Assembly (NCBI RefSeq): GCF_002797915.1
Contig: NZ_PGTY01000001.1
Span: 186,001 to 250,000 of the forward strand
Length of the DNA: 64,000 nt
Reading direction: 5' to 3'
Source of the DNA: Yoonia maricola
GTDB taxonomy: Bacteria; Pseudomonadota; Alphaproteobacteria; Rhodobacterales; Rhodobacteraceae
Part shown: positions 11,194 to 21,347 of the stretch, piece after piece
Position numbering within the stretch: position 1 is the first letter of the stretch
Layout of the letters: every line of letters begins with the position of its first letter
The notes under the pieces: model-generated
Databases searched by the model: none
What the model was told of the DNA's origin: nothing
Seen by the model: the letters and a program-made list of their open reading frames with translations, nothing else
Translations under genes and position numbers: made by a program

Positions 11194-12330
11194 TTAAGCG
11201 CTCATCGCTTCGGCAAATCTTTCAAACAAATAATAGCTATCTTGCGGGCCAGGGCTGGCCTCGGGGTGGTATTGCACGCTGAACACGGGCCGGTTGGCGA
11301 TACGAATCCCGCAATTGCTACCATCGAAGAGTGACACATGCGTCTCTTCCACACCGTCCGGCAGTGTCTGACTGTCTACGGTAAAGCCGTGATTCATCGA
11401 CGTGATCTCAACCTTGCCGGTTTCCATATCCTTGACCGGATGGTTAGCGCCGTGGTGGCCGTGGTTCATCTTGATCGTTTTCGCACCGACGGCGAGGGCC
11501 AGCATCTGGTGACCCAGACAAATACCAAAGACGGGTAGATCAGCATCAAGTACACCCTTGATCATGGGCACTGCATATGCGCCAGTGGCCGCCGGATCTC
11601 CGGGACCATTGGACAGGAATACACCGTCGGGATTAAGCGCGAGCACGTCTTCCGCAGTCGCTGTTGCTGGCAGCACAGTCACGTCACAGCCAGCGCTGGC
11701 AAGACAGCGCAGAATGTTGCGTTTTGCGCCAAAATCAATTGCAACGACTTTATGCTTTGGATCGTTTTGGGGTGTATACCCTTCTGGCCATGCCCAACGC
11801 ATTTCGTTCCAAGTGTAGGATTGCGCGCAGGTCACGTCCTTTGCCAGATCAAGACCCTCAAGCCCTTGGAAAGCGCGCGCTTTCTTGACCAGCGCCTCAA
11901 TGTCAAAGTTGCCGTCAGGATCATGTGCCAGCGCCACATGCGGGGCACCTTGCTGCCGAATGGCACGGGTCAGACGCCGGGTATCCACACCGCCCATGCC
12001 GATGCGGTTGCGCTTGGCCAGCCAGGCCGTCAGCTCTTGGGTCGCGCGCCAGTTTGATGATTGGGTAGGGTCCCATTTCACAACCATACCTTCGGCCACC
12101 GGGTCAGCGGTTTCATCGTCTTCGGGGTTCACGCCGGTGTTGCCGATATGGGGGAAGGTGAAGGTCACGACCTGACCTGCATAGGACGGGTCGGTCATAA
12201 TCTCCTGATAGCCGGTCATCGCGGTGTTAAAGCAAAGCTCGGCCACCGTTTCACCGGTGGCACCAAAGCCCATACCGTAAAAGATCGTTCCATCCGCAAG
12301 GGCCAGACAAGCCGTCGGTTTCTGTGCCAT
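11194..12330 (-). CDS. carA: Carbamoyl-phosphate synthase small (glutaminase) subunit
   Basis: Hydrolyses glutamine and channels ammonia to CarB for arginine and pyrimidine synthesis. The 378-residue protein starts MAQKPTACLALADG. The small-subunit N-terminal domain has FNTAMTGYQEIMTDPSYAGQ, and the class I amidotransferase domain has the nucleophile in FGICLGHQMLALA and the His-Glu of QYHPEASPGPQDS. The frame is open for a further 360 bases upstream, but that extension is arginine-rich and unlike any CarA, so the ATG at 12328-12330 is the start. carB is not in this window. Confidence 0.96.
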   Translation of the reverse strand: MAQKPTACLALADGTIFYGMGFGATGETVAELCFNTAMTGYQEIMTDPSYAGQVVTFTFPHIGNTGVNPEDDETADPVAEGMVVKWDPTQSSNWRATQELTAWLAKRNRIGMGGVDTRRLTRAIRQQGAPHVALAHDPDGNFDIEALVKKARAFQGLEGLDLAKDVTCAQSYTWNEMRWAWPEGYTPQNDPKHKVVAIDFGAKRNILRCLASAGCDVTVLPATATAEDVLALNPDGVFLSNGPGDPAATGAYAVPMIKGVLDADLPVFGICLGHQMLALAVGAKTIKMNHGHHGANHPVKDMETGKVEITSMNHGFTVDSQTLPDGVEETHVSLFDGSNCGIRIANRPVFSVQYHPEASPGPQDSYYLFERFAEAMSA

Positions 12331-12505
12331 AATCAATCTCCCCGGATGCCAAATTGTGCTGGGTGTACGCAGGGTGGGGGGCATGGTCAAGGGCGGATTG
12401 CGCCCTTGCAAACAAGGGTTGACGTTGCGACGCGGGCGCTTGTTACTTGGGCGTGGGCGCACTATGTTGCCCATTCGTTTGACAGCAAATGTACGGGATA
12501 CATTC

Positions 12506-12967
12506 ATGGACATGCGCGACCGGGTCAATGCGGCCCTCAAGGATGCAATGCGTTCGAAAGAGGCGGATCGCCTTTCAACGCTGCGGTTGATCAATGCCGC
12601 GATCAAAGACAAGGATATCGCCGCACGCGGGTCCGGCGATGAAGATGCCGGGGTCAGCAACGATGATATCCTCGCGATTATGGGCCGCATGGTGAAACAA
12701 CGGCAGGAAAGCGCGCGGGCCTACGAGGAAGGCGGGCGGCTGGAGCTGGCCGAGAAAGAACTGTCAGAGATCAAAATCATCGAAGAGTTCCTGCCCAAGC
12801 AATTGAACGCGGATGAGGCCGCCAATGCGATTGATGCGGCCATCACCGAAGTGGGTGCGACCAGTATTCGTGACATGGGCAAGGTGATGGGTGTGCTGAA
12901 AAGCAAATACACCGGTCGCATGGATTTCGGCAAAGCCGGTCCGATGGTAAAAGACCGCCTTGGGTAG
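12506..12967 (+). CDS. GatB/YqeY domain-containing protein
   Basis: A 153-residue cytosolic protein of the YqeY family, homologous to the tail domain of the amidotransferase subunit GatB, which binds tRNA. Characteristic stretches are LKDAMRSKEADRLSTLRLI, KQRQESARAYEEGGRLELAE and ELSEIKIIEEFLPKQL, ending in FGKAGPMVKDRLG. Its exact role is unsettled in the literature. The ATG at 12506 gives the standard length; the longer frame upstream has no family match. It is divergent from carA, and the pair carA/yqeY is a common alphaproteobacterial arrangement. Confidence 0.9.
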   Translation: MDMRDRVNAALKDAMRSKEADRLSTLRLINAAIKDKDIAARGSGDEDAGVSNDDILAIMGRMVKQRQESARAYEEGGRLELAEKELSEIKIIEEFLPKQLNADEAANAIDAAITEVGATSIRDMGKVMGVLKSKYTGRMDFGKAGPMVKDRLG

Positions 12968-12987
12968 GATGGGTGACATCACCCGTC

Positions 12988-13476
12988 TTAAGAACGCAAA
13001 GCCCGCTTAAGGTCATCATAAAGTGCTAACCGTTCCTCAACATCCAGGAACGCTCCGATCTCGACCTCCCGGTCTCCGCCGCGCAGCGTGATGTAGTTCT
13101 CTACCGGTCCGCCTTTGGGGTGCAGATGTACAGTCACCCAATAACGGTTGGCTTCCCACTCTTGTACGTCGCCCTTTGGGTTGTGGCGTGTCAGATGAGC
13201 CCGTGCTTCGTCTACGGTCAATTCTTCTAACACTTCGCCGCCCCGATAACTGACATGCAGTGCGTACCAGACACCTGCAATCATAAGGCCGCAGAACGGC
13301 AGGATACCCCAAAGGGCCGCCTGACCCAGAAGCGTTAAAAGCGGCAATGACACCAAGGCCGCGGTGCCACCGATAAACAAGACAAAATCTTTGCGCAGCA
13401 AAGACCTGTAGGGCCAAAGGCTAAGTTGCCATCGGGGTGTATCATGGGGCGGTTCAGGTGACCATTCATAAGGCAT
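12988..13476 (-). CDS. DUF2244-family membrane protein
   Basis: A 162-residue protein with two adjacent transmembrane segments near residues 30-75 (VLFIGGTAALVSLPLLTLLG and a second segment beginning WGILPFCGLMIAGV), flanked by a C-terminal cytosolic domain with ANRYWVTVHLHPKGGPVENY and REVEIGAFLDVEER. This layout is that of DUF2244, which often sits near cytochrome oxidase genes in alphaproteobacteria; its function is not known. I use the ATG at 13474-13476 rather than the 24-codon longer frame. It converges with the YqeY gene. Confidence 0.82.
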   Translation of the reverse strand: MPYEWSPEPPHDTPRWQLSLWPYRSLLRKDFVLFIGGTAALVSLPLLTLLGQAALWGILPFCGLMIAGVWYALHVSYRGGEVLEELTVDEARAHLTRHNPKGDVQEWEANRYWVTVHLHPKGGPVENYITLRGGDREVEIGAFLDVEERLALYDDLKRALRS

Positions 13477-13810
13477 GGGCTGGAAATAGTGCGCGGTACC
13501 GCAACGGTCAATTGGTACCCGTGCAAGGTGCCCATATGCTGTCAGCACCTCGCGTATTTCGATCCGCGATTAAGCGAGGTGGCGGCCGCCTGAGGGCACT
13601 GTTGCCCACAAAGCTGATCAAAAATTATGCAAAAATATTAATACTTGACCACAAATAAAAGTTTACTCGTGTAAAAATGTGACGCCTCATATCGCGTTTT
13701 GAAAACCAGCGATGATGTTTTGACCACCAAAATACGCCTATCTAAGCTAATTTAAGGGGTACAATTATTCATTAACGCCCCCTTGCATTAATCTAGGAGG
13801 AGTGAATTTC
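13477..13810. other. Intergenic region, AT-rich, 334 bp
   Basis: Lies between the divergent DUF2244 and PstS-OmpA genes. The half from about 13610 to 13790 is clearly more AT-rich than the flanks and has a TTGACC at 13645-13650, but no -10 at good spacing. A strong Shine-Dalgarno, CTAGGAGGA, ends at 13801 before the start at 13811. I see no convincing Pho box, small gene or terminator here. Confidence 0.6.
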
Positions 13811-15436
13811 ATGACAAAACAAAAGCAAAGTTTAAGCAGTCCGAGCGGATTGATTGGAACTGTTGTCGCCGCCATTCTTGCGTCTCAACCGTTGATTGCC
13901 GCGCCAGTTCTTTTGGAGTCCGGTGATGGTGTCATCTCGATCGACGGCGAACTTGTTTCATTCGAAGATGGATTTTACAGTGTAAATACAAGCTTGGGTA
14001 ACTTGCGGGTCTCTGCAGATCTGGTGACATGTTCTGGTGAAGGCTGCCCGACCGAAGTTGCGTCCGCTGATGCGCGGCCCGAACGGCGACCCGCACCGCG
14101 ACGCGATGACCTTGTCAACATTTCGGGGTCGGATGCGATTGGCAGTACGTTGATGCCATTGTTGGTTGAAGGTTACGCAGACAGCTTTGACGGTGCGGTT
14201 CAGGTTGAGCGGAACAATGATGTAGAAAAGATCCTGTTGGCTATCGAAGACGGTGGTTTTGGTGAAGAGCGCACGGGGTTCCGTATTATGTCATCGCTCT
14301 CATCTGATGCCTTTGCAAATCTGATTGGGCGTTCGACCGAAATTGGGATGTCGTCAGAGCGAATCCCACAGGCGTCTGCTGACATTCTTGCACGCAACGG
14401 TGCAGGTGATATGCGCAGTGCAGCCAACGAACATCTGCTGGCGTTGGATAACATCGTGGTGATTGCCCACCCTGATAACCCGCTAGACACTGTTTCCATG
14501 ACCCAGCTGGGTGACATTTATGCTGGCCGGATCAGCAATTGGTCTGAAATCGGCGGCCCGAACGCACCTATCAGGGTGGTGAACCGGATGGCAAACACGT
14601 CAACCCGCACGGTTTTCGAAGACAGGGTATTCCGTGATGTTGCACCTGGTTTACCTGTCAATCAGGTGGGCGCAGGTGACTTTGAAGACGTCGCTGATGA
14701 GGTCTTTGCCGATGAGACGTCAATCGCCTATGTGCCGCTTCCGTTCATACGTGGTACAAAGCCGATGAACATTATCAACGAATGCGGAATCGTCATGACG
14801 CCCGACGCGTTCTCGGCCCGCACTGAGGAATACAACCTCGGCCGCTTCCTCTACCTTTATACGCGTGGCGATATCCTTTCGCCTGAAGCTGCCGATTTTC
14901 TTGACTTTGCAAAGTCAAACGATGCCGACAGTGTTATCCTGAAGGCTGGCTATATTGACCTTGGTGTTGCCCGTCAGGCGCAGGATATGACGGGTTTTCG
15001 CGCGACCCAGTTGCGTAATAACTCTGCAACCGGCCTAGAGGCACAGGTTACCGGCGATATGCTGTCGGCCATGCGGCGGCATGATCGCTTGTCCGCGACC
15101 TTCCGCTTTCAAACCGGGAGCGCGCAATTGACCGACCGCGGTGAGCTGAACCTCGACCGTCTGGCTGACTATGCAGAAGATTTGCCTGCCGGGTCACGCC
15201 TCGTGTTTGTGGGTTTTGCTGACTCTGTCGGGCCGTTCGCAAATAACCTGCCGCTGTCAGAAGCACGTGCAGCACAGGTGCTACGTGCCTTCCGTGATCG
15301 CGCTGGCGCAAGTCTGGATGGCATTCAAACAACGTCGCTGGGCTTTAGCGAGCTTGCACCGGCATCTTGTAACACCACCGAAGAAGGGCGTGCGATCAAC
15401 CGCCGGGTGGAAGTCTGGATCGCTAACGAAAGCTGA
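13811..15436 (+). CDS. Exported PstS-like substrate-binding domain fused to an OmpA-like domain
   Basis: The 541-residue product has a signal peptide (VVAAILASQPLIAAPVLLES), then a short region of about 80 residues, a periplasmic phosphate-binding-like domain (about 100-400; ISGSDAIGSTLMPLLVEGYA and the ISNWSEIGG element typical of PstS-like proteins), and an OmpA peptidoglycan-binding domain (about 430-541; RFQTGSAQLTDRGELNLDRL and LPLSEARAAQVLRAFRDR). The ATG at 13811 has CTAGGAGGA nine bases upstream; the GTG at 13802 does not. The combination suggests a ligand-binding protein tethered to the cell wall. The ligand may be phosphate, but no pst permease genes are near. Confidence 0.85.
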   Translation: MTKQKQSLSSPSGLIGTVVAAILASQPLIAAPVLLESGDGVISIDGELVSFEDGFYSVNTSLGNLRVSADLVTCSGEGCPTEVASADARPERRPAPRRDDLVNISGSDAIGSTLMPLLVEGYADSFDGAVQVERNNDVEKILLAIEDGGFGEERTGFRIMSSLSSDAFANLIGRSTEIGMSSERIPQASADILARNGAGDMRSAANEHLLALDNIVVIAHPDNPLDTVSMTQLGDIYAGRISNWSEIGGPNAPIRVVNRMANTSTRTVFEDRVFRDVAPGLPVNQVGAGDFEDVADEVFADETSIAYVPLPFIRGTKPMNIINECGIVMTPDAFSARTEEYNLGRFLYLYTRGDILSPEAADFLDFAKSNDADSVILKAGYIDLGVARQAQDMTGFRATQLRNNSATGLEAQVTGDMLSAMRRHDRLSATFRFQTGSAQLTDRGELNLDRLADYAEDLPAGSRLVFVGFADSVGPFANNLPLSEARAAQVLRAFRDRAGASLDGIQTTSLGFSELAPASCNTTEEGRAINRRVEVWIANES

Positions 15437-15487
15437 TCACAGACAGGCGGTTTTGCAAGCAGTCTGACCGCCCATCAAAATGATAGC

Positions 15488-15513
15488 AAACCCGGCCTTA
15501 TGGCCGGGTTTTT
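15488..15513 (+). terminator. Intrinsic terminator after the PstS-OmpA gene
   Basis: A 10-bp perfect stem (15488-15497 and 15502-15511) closes on a TTAT loop and runs into a T-tract. It lies 50 bases after the stop at 15436, so it ends a monocistronic message. Confidence 0.9.
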
Positions 15514-15623
15514 CTATTTCAGGTTGCCTGTGCTGACCGGCCGGTATTTTCACGATTGTAGTTGACCTGCCAATCCCGCAAACTGGTACTGCAACAGATC
15601 GTTTGGTCAGGAAAGTGCGGAAT

Positions 15624-16412
15624 ATGACAAAGATCATCTGGATGTCAGATCCGCATTTGCAAGCGGAAGGAACGATTGATGGCCTCGACCCGCGCAAGCG
15701 CTTGGACGCTGCGATCGCCTTCATAAACGCACATCATGCCGATGCAGATTTTGCTGTTCTCACAGGTGATCTTGTCGGTGACGACATCGCTGGAGATTAT
15801 GCTGCGATTGCGCAGCATTTGGCGGTCTCTCATATCCCGATCCATCCATTGATGGGCAACAATGACGACCGCGCGGGGTTTCGTGCTTCTCTTGCGCTGC
15901 CGGAAACCGCTATGCCAGGTTTTGTTCAGTACAGGCTTGATATGGCGAACGCGACCTACCTCTTCCTTGATACACATAAGGTGGGATCACATGCGGGACA
16001 GTTCTGCGCGGCACGGCAAGCATGGCTGGATGACGCCTTGGGCAAGTCGCCGGGTAAGCCAGCCTATATCTTCATGCATCATCCGCCGCTGGCACTTGGG
16101 CTGCCCAAACAAGACGAAATCATGTTGGAAGACGCCGCAGCCTTTCTTGATTTGATGACGGCGCATAACAACGTCAAACACCTCTTTATGGGGCATGTTC
16201 ACCGACCGACAGCTGGCACAGTACGGGGTATCCCCTTTGCAACTTTGGGTGCTGTATCGTTTCAGGCGCCGGGGCCACGCCCCGCATGGGATTGGGACAG
16301 CTTCAAACCTGCGAAAGAGGCACCACAACTGGGCGTTTTGCTGATAGAGGACGAAACAGTCGTTCTGCAGTATACGCAGTTCTGTGAATATGCGGTTGGT
16401 GTCGAAGTATAA
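15624..16412 (+). CDS. Calcineurin-like metallophosphoesterase, CpdA/GpdQ type
   Basis: A 262-residue cytosolic phosphodiesterase. All five metal-site motifs are visible in order: SDPHLQ near residue 7, TGDLVGDD, GNNDDRAGF (Asn where many have His), FMHHPPLAL and MGHVHRP. This pattern fits the class III cyclic-nucleotide or glycerophosphodiester phosphodiesterases; the substrate cannot be settled by reading. The ATG at 15624 precedes the conserved strand MTKIIWMSDPHL; the longer frame starts seven codons earlier without support. No operon partner. Confidence 0.88.
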   Translation: MTKIIWMSDPHLQAEGTIDGLDPRKRLDAAIAFINAHHADADFAVLTGDLVGDDIAGDYAAIAQHLAVSHIPIHPLMGNNDDRAGFRASLALPETAMPGFVQYRLDMANATYLFLDTHKVGSHAGQFCAARQAWLDDALGKSPGKPAYIFMHHPPLALGLPKQDEIMLEDAAAFLDLMTAHNNVKHLFMGHVHRPTAGTVRGIPFATLGAVSFQAPGPRPAWDWDSFKPAKEAPQLGVLLIEDETVVLQYTQFCEYAVGVEV

Positions 16413-16456
16413 TCGCGCGAGCACGATGAACGAAAAGGGGCCTCTGTTTTGAGAGG

Positions 16457-17293
16457 TCAGTCATTGAAGTCGATTTCACGCCAAACGTAGTTTGGATGTA
16501 GCTTTCGATAAGAATGCAATAAAGCAGGTGGGAGCTTCAGAAACGGACGCTTGAATTCACGCCAGATCTTGCGCCACCCGAAAGGGAGCTTTGGCCTACG
16601 CGCGCGCTTAGGGTATCCAATTGTTGAATTTATGACATCGGCTGGTGCCGGCGCATCACCCTTGTGCAGATAATGCTGAATGCAGACTGCTGGATTAAGT
16701 TGTAGAAATTCCAAACCAAGAAAATCAGGGTCTGAGCAACAGAACATCTGAACATCCACAGGCGCTTTGATGACGTCTGTTTGCGCAAGCAGCGATCGTG
16801 CGGCGGATTTTGAAATGATGTACCCCGCCGTCCCCTTCAGGTCAGTCATTGGCCGTGCGATCGTAAAGTCTGTATCTGGTAGGGATTTTTCATTCGCGTA
16901 CCATGCGTCCACAACCGATGTATCAATCTTAATGCATTCGCAATCTTCGGGAATCCAGTCTATTTCGCAAAGTAGTGTAGCAAACCCTTTTGACATGTTT
17001 ACGTCATCTTCCAGAACAACCGCATATGGCTCTGGTCCCTCTGCCACTATCTTCCAGAATGCGCGATGGCTCAGAAAACAGCCAATTTGGCCTCCATTAA
17101 GGTTCCAGAAACTGCGCGCTCTCTCTGACAGGTTAGGTCTGTTTTCTTTATCCAGCAAACGCCCGTCTACTGCGGCAAGCCGCTTTGCCGATACACCGAT
17201 TGTCTTCAGCATTTCTTGCATATGCTCTCGTCGCGCGTGAGAGCGGTCGAGGTTGATGTAATAGCAGGGCAGTGGCGTAGAGCGGTTTCCCAA
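16457..17293 (-). CDS. Glycosyltransferase family 25 (LPS-type) protein
   Basis: The GT25 hallmarks are present: CYYINLDRSHARREHM at the N terminus, GGQIGCFLSHRAFWKIV, and the acidic motif AVVLEDDVNMS, which binds the metal and sugar nucleotide. The protein probably adds a sugar to LPS or another glycan. The frame is open to 17374, but that stretch covers the ctaD terminator, so I prefer the TTG at 17293, which has GAGG six bases upstream (278 residues); this start is uncertain. Base composition is more AT-rich than the neighbours, suggesting acquisition by transfer, as often seen for surface-glycan genes. Confidence 0.83.
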   Translation of the reverse strand: MGNRSTPLPCYYINLDRSHARREHMQEMLKTIGVSAKRLAAVDGRLLDKENRPNLSERARSFWNLNGGQIGCFLSHRAFWKIVAEGPEPYAVVLEDDVNMSKGFATLLCEIDWIPEDCECIKIDTSVVDAWYANEKSLPDTDFTIARPMTDLKGTAGYIISKSAARSLLAQTDVIKAPVDVQMFCCSDPDFLGLEFLQLNPAVCIQHYLHKGDAPAPADVINSTIGYPKRARRPKLPFGWRKIWREFKRPFLKLPPALLHSYRKLHPNYVWREIDFND

Positions 17294-17326
17294 ATGAGAC
17301 CTCGTTATTCGTATAACTTGTGTTTC

Positions 17327-17359
17327 AAAAAGTAATAGCCCCGCCGGGATCGGCGGGGC
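17327..17359 (-). terminator. Intrinsic terminator of ctaD
   Basis: On the minus strand, a GC-rich stem (17351-17359 with 17338-17346, loop of four) is followed by UAUUACUUUUU. It starts 27 bases after the ctaD stop. It overlaps the upstream extension of the glycosyltransferase frame. Confidence 0.75.
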
Positions 17360-17386
17360 CATGCCATAATTCAAAGATGTTTTGCG

Positions 17387-19060
17387 CTAATGCGCGTGCT
17401 GCTTGTCCCAGTCAGACTGCTTTGGCAGCGTCTCGAACGTGTGCTCTGGTGGTGGGCTTGGCAATGTCCACTCCAGCGTATCTGCATATTCGTTCCAAGG
17501 GTTGTTCTCGGTGACGCGCTTGCCCTTTGTCAGGGTCCAGACCATTACACCGATGAAGAACAGGAACGATGCGAATGACAGGAACGCACCCCAGCTTGAG
17601 ATATAGTTCCAGTACGCAAACGCCTCTGGGTAGTCGATGTAACGACGTGGCATACCCTGACGGCCCAGGAAGTGCTGTGGGAAGAATGTCAGGTTCGCGC
17701 CGATGAACATCGCCCAGAAGTGTAGCTTGCCGGCCCATTCAGGATACATACGGCCCGACATTTTCGGCAGATAAAAGTAGATACCCGCGAAGATCGAGAA
17801 GACCGCGCCAAGGCTCATCACATAGTGGAAGTGCGCCACGACATAGTAGGTATCGTGATACACACGGTCCACACCGGCCTGTGACAGAACGATGCCTGTC
17901 ACGCCGCCCAAGGTGAACAGGAACAGGAAGCCAAAGGCCCAAAGCATTGGCGTCTTAAACTCAACCGAACCGCCCCACATGGTGGCAATCCAGCTAAAGA
18001 TTTTCACACCTGTTGGTACGGCAATAACCATAGTCGCCAGCATGAAGTAGGACTGCTGCGTCAGCGACATGCCCACGGTGTACATGTGGTGCGCCCAAAC
18101 GACGAAGCCTAACACACCGATCGCGACCATCGCATAGACCATTGGCAGATAGCCAAAGATCGGCTTACGCGAGAATGTTGCGATGATGTGGCTGATGATA
18201 CCAAAGCCGGGGATGATAATGATGTAGACCTCTGGGTGACCAAAGAACCACAAAATGTGCTGATAGAGGATCGGGTCACCGCCCCCTTCAGGTTGGAAGA
18301 AGGTCGTGCCAAAGTTACGGTCGGTCAGCAGCATTGTGATCGCGCCAGCCAGAACGGGCAGGGCCAGAAGGATCAACCATGCTGTCACAAAGATTGACCA
18401 GGCAAAAAGTGGAACCTTATGCAAAGTCATACCGGGTGCACGCATATTCAGGAAAGTGGTGATCATATTGATTGCACCAAGGATCGAAGACGCACCTGAC
18501 AAGTGCACCGCAAAGATCGCCAAATCCATCGACATGCCGGTTTCCGATGTGGAAAGCGGCGCGTACATTACCCAGCCAACGCCGGAGCCCGCCTGCCCAT
18601 TGCCGCCCGGTGCCAGCATCGAAGCCACACCAAGAGACGCACCCGCCACGAACATCCAGTAAGACAGGTTGTTCAGGCGTGGGAACGCCATGTCCGGTGC
18701 ACCAATTTGCAGTGGCATAAAGTAGTTACCAAAGCCGCCAAATAGCGCTGGAATAACCACGAAGAACATCATCAAGACGCCGTGGTAGGTGATCAATACG
18801 TTCCAGAGGTGGCCGTTTGGCGTGCAATCGCCTGCGGCAGCGGCTGTCAGGCGTGCGCCCTCAAGGCACATGTATTGCACGCCAGGTTCCATCAGCTCCA
18901 TGCGCATGTAGACGGTGAAGGCGACCGAGATAAAGCCAAGGATACCTGCAGTAAACAGATACAAGATGCCGATATCTTTGTGGTTTGTGGACATAAACCA
19001 GCGGGTAAAGAAACCGCGCTCGTCTTCGTGTGCGTCGCCGTGGATGGCTGCGTCTGCCAT
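17387..19060 (-). CDS. ctaD: Cytochrome c oxidase subunit I (aa3 type)
   Basis: Catalytic subunit of the terminal oxidase in the cytoplasmic membrane, carrying haem a, haem a3 and CuB. The 557-residue protein has about twelve transmembrane helices. Diagnostic stretches are [20 protein letters not shown], the K/CuB helix [28 protein letters not shown], and the haem ligand region [15 protein letters not shown]. The start [16 protein letters not shown] at 19058-19060 has GAGGAGAG just upstream; the longer frame is rejected. Subunit II and assembly genes are not adjacent, which is usual for ctaD in Rhodobacteraceae. Confidence 0.97.
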   Translation of the reverse strand: MADAAIHGDAHEDERGFFTRWFMSTNHKDIGILYLFTAGILGFISVAFTVYMRMELMEPGVQYMCLEGARLTAAAAGDCTPNGHLWNVLITYHGVLMMFFVVIPALFGGFGNYFMPLQIGAPDMAFPRLNNLSYWMFVAGASLGVASMLAPGGNGQAGSGVGWVMYAPLSTSETGMSMDLAIFAVHLSGASSILGAINMITTFLNMRAPGMTLHKVPLFAWSIFVTAWLILLALPVLAGAITMLLTDRNFGTTFFQPEGGGDPILYQHILWFFGHPEVYIIIIPGFGIISHIIATFSRKPIFGYLPMVYAMVAIGVLGFVVWAHHMYTVGMSLTQQSYFMLATMVIAVPTGVKIFSWIATMWGGSVEFKTPMLWAFGFLFLFTLGGVTGIVLSQAGVDRVYHDTYYVVAHFHYVMSLGAVFSIFAGIYFYLPKMSGRMYPEWAGKLHFWAMFIGANLTFFPQHFLGRQGMPRRYIDYPEAFAYWNYISSWGAFLSFASFLFFIGVMVWTLTKGKRVTENNPWNEYADTLEWTLPSPPPEHTFETLPKQSDWDKQHAH

Positions 19061-19267
19061 TTGGCTCTCCTCGTATTGGCTACTTTGAGCGCCGCCGAGT
19101 CGTTGCAGGGCGAGCGTTTGGCACGGTTCTAATGCGTAGATGCTTAAGGAGCAACAAAGGATGCACCTGTTTGCATGGGTTAATTTGGCGCAGGGGCTTG
19201 TTTGATCTGAGGCACTGACGGGCTTTCCCATTGCCGATAGGCTAGCCTAAGGGAGAAAGGGTTCAGC

Positions 19268-20401
19268 ATGGGTCAAGACACGCCGCCATTCACTATTGGG
19301 ATCGAAGAAGAGTATCTGCTGGTTGATCTGGAGACCTACGCATTAGCACAGGCCCCTGACAGTCTGATTGACGCCTGCAAAGCCGATCTTGCGGGTAAAG
19401 TTAGCCCCGAATTTCTGCAATGTCAGATCGAGATTGGTACAGGGATCTGCGATACAATCGGTGAAGCACGCAACGACATTGCGCATTTGCGCCGCACTGT
19501 CGCGGGTCACGCGGCAGACTATGGTTTGGCCCCGATTGCCGCGTCTTGTCACCCGATTGCGGACTGGAAGGATCAGCATCACACTGACAAGGCGCGATAC
19601 AACAAATTGCGCCGTGATCTGGCGGGCGTTGCCCGGCGCATGTTGATCTGCGGGATGCATGTGCATGTGGGCATCCCTGACCAAGAGATGCGGATTAATT
19701 TAGTAAACCAACTCAAATACTTCCTGCCACATCTGCATGCGCTTTCGGCATCATCACCCTATTGGCAAGGGGTTGATACAGGCATGAGTTCGTACCGCCT
19801 GACAGTCTTTGACAACCTGCCGCGCACTGGCCTGCCGCCCTATATGAAAGACTGGGCGCAGTTTTCCTCGACCGTTGAAACGCTGATTGATCTCGGCCTG
19901 ATCGAGGATGCCTCTAAAATCTGGTGGGACCTGCGCCCTTCCTCCAAATTCCCCACAATCGAATCTCGCATCTGTGATGTCGCCCCACGTATGGAAGTGA
20001 CCCTAACACTGGCGGCCCTGACCCAATGTTTGACCCGCATGCTCTGGCGCAAGTCTATGGGTGGCGACGGTTGGCAGGTGGTGCATAACTTTATGGTTGG
20101 TGAAAACCGCTGGCGGGCGCAGCGCTATGGGATATCTGAAGGGCTGATCGACTTTGGACGCAAAAAACTGATCCCGTTCTCGCAGGCGGTGGACGAGATA
20201 CTAGAATTGATCGCTGAAGACGCCCTAGCGCTGGACTGTGTGCAAGAGGTCAACGCTGCGCGCGATATCTTGGCGCAAGGCACCAGTGCTGACCAGCAAC
20301 GCAAGGTCTATGCTGCATCTATTGGTGCAGGTGCGAGTGAGAAAGAGGCGCTGAACGCCGTCGTTGCATCACTGGTCGCAGATTTCGGGGCGGATTTGTA
20401 A
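19268..20401 (+). CDS. YbdK-type carboxylate-amine ligase (glutamate-cysteine ligase 2 family)
   Basis: A 377-residue ATP-dependent ligase of the GCS2 family. It begins with [19 protein letters not shown], whose acidic triplet binds metal-ATP, and carries [21 protein letters not shown] near residue 130, [19 protein letters not shown] near 220, and [17 protein letters not shown]. coli YbdK has weak gamma-glutamylcysteine synthetase activity in vitro; the physiological substrate is unclear. The ATG follows GGGAGAAAGGG. It converges with lipB with only two bases between the stops. Confidence 0.9.
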   Translation: MGQDTPPFTIGIEEEYLLVDLETYALAQAPDSLIDACKADLAGKVSPEFLQCQIEIGTGICDTIGEARNDIAHLRRTVAGHAADYGLAPIAASCHPIADWKDQHHTDKARYNKLRRDLAGVARRMLICGMHVHVGIPDQEMRINLVNQLKYFLPHLHALSASSPYWQGVDTGMSSYRLTVFDNLPRTGLPPYMKDWAQFSSTVETLIDLGLIEDASKIWWDLRPSSKFPTIESRICDVAPRMEVTLTLAALTQCLTRMLWRKSMGGDGWQVVHNFMVGENRWRAQRYGISEGLIDFGRKKLIPFSQAVDEILELIAEDALALDCVQEVNAARDILAQGTSADQQRKVYAASIGAGASEKEALNAVVASLVADFGADL

Positions 20402-20403
20402 GA

Positions 20404-21054
20404 TCAATCTGCAAAAACCTTTGCAAAATTAGCTTTTAACGCCACATCCAGATCGTCCATTGTGACCGGCAGCCCCAGATCAACCAGTGATGTCACCCCA
20501 TGGTCGCGGATGCCGCAGGGCACGATGCCGTCGAAGTGACTCAGGTCTGGTTCGACGTTGATCGATAACCCGTGAAACGACACCCATTTGCGCAGGCGAA
20601 TACCAAGAGCCGCGATCTTGTCTTCCGCGACAGAGCCATCAGCGTGACGTGGTTTCTGGGGCTGTTGCACCCAGACACCGACGCGCCCGTCGCGGATTTC
20701 ACCTTTGACGTTGAAGCTGTCCAGCGTCGCGATCACCCAAGTCTCAAGGTCTTTGACAAACTGGCGCACGTCATGGCCACGTTTGCCCACATCCAACATG
20801 ACATAGGCCACCCGCTGTCCAGGGCCGTGATAAGTGTATTCGCCACCTCGGCGCGCTTCGTAGACTGGAAAGCGATCGGGATCGACCAGATCATCGGGCT
20901 TGGCCGATGTCCCTGCGGTGTAAAGGGGAGGGTGTTCAAGCAACCATATGCATTCTTCTGCGGTGCCATCGATGATCCCGGCGACACGGGTTTCCATAAA
21001 GGCCAGCGCATCCTCATAGTCAGTGAGCGCGTCGGTTGTGATCCATTTCACCAT
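20404..21054 (-). CDS. lipB: Octanoyl-[acyl-carrier protein] transferase
   Basis: Moves octanoate from ACP to the lipoyl domains of pyruvate and oxoglutarate dehydrogenases and the glycine-cleavage H protein. The 216-residue protein has the [20 protein letters not shown] signature, the lysine in [17 protein letters not shown], and the catalytic cysteine in [15 protein letters not shown]. The start at 21052-21054 (MVKWITTD) is the family start; 21 further codons upstream are not conserved in type. The tRNA-Leu gene lies upstream in the opposite orientation. Confidence 0.95.
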   Translation of the reverse strand: MVKWITTDALTDYEDALAFMETRVAGIIDGTAEECIWLLEHPPLYTAGTSAKPDDLVDPDRFPVYEARRGGEYTYHGPGQRVAYVMLDVGKRGHDVRQFVKDLETWVIATLDSFNVKGEIRDGRVGVWVQQPQKPRHADGSVAEDKIAALGIRLRKWVSFHGLSINVEPDLSHFDGIVPCGIRDHGVTSLVDLGLPVTMDDLDVALKANFAKVFAD

Positions 21055-21161
21055 TGTGTTGGCGTAACCCCCGCGCGACGCGATGAAAAGGGGGTGATTT
21101 CCCTCTTGGCATCGCAAATCCGCTCGTCTATGAGTGCCGCACTTACCAAGCTAGTGGTCTT

Positions 21162-21248
21162 GCGGTCGTGGCGGAATTGGTAGACGCGCAGCGTTGAGGT
21201 CGCTGTGAGGTAACACTCGTGGGGGTTCGAGTCCCCCCGACCGCACCA
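21162..21248 (+). tRNA. tRNA-Leu (anticodon GAG)
   Basis: An 87-base class II tRNA with encoded CCA. The acceptor stem GCGGTCG pairs with CGACCGC, the anticodon stem CAGCG/CGCTG encloses the loop TTGAGGT with anticodon GAG, a long variable arm follows, and the T-arm has GGGGGTTCGAGTCCCCC. It reads CUC and CUU codons. Confidence 0.97.
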
Positions 21249-21347
21249 GAACCAAAACAGGTTATGGTTATGGCGGCAGATGATGCGACTACGCCAATTA
21301 ACCAAATGCCCTCGTTTGTTCCCCTCAACTGATGTCTGGCATTGCGA

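Noticed and set aside
12331-12690. Upstream extension of the carA frame
   Set aside because: Arginine-rich, unlike CarA, and it overlaps the divergent YqeY gene; the ATG at 12328-12330 fits the family.
12968-12987. GATGGGTGA/TCACCCGTC hairpin between convergent yqeY and DUF2244 genes
   Set aside because: Two-base loop and no T-run on either strand; not enough for a terminator call.
17294-17374. Longer N terminus for the family-25 glycosyltransferase
   Set aside because: It would cover the ctaD terminator stem; a TTG with GAGG at 17293 is more likely, although not certain.
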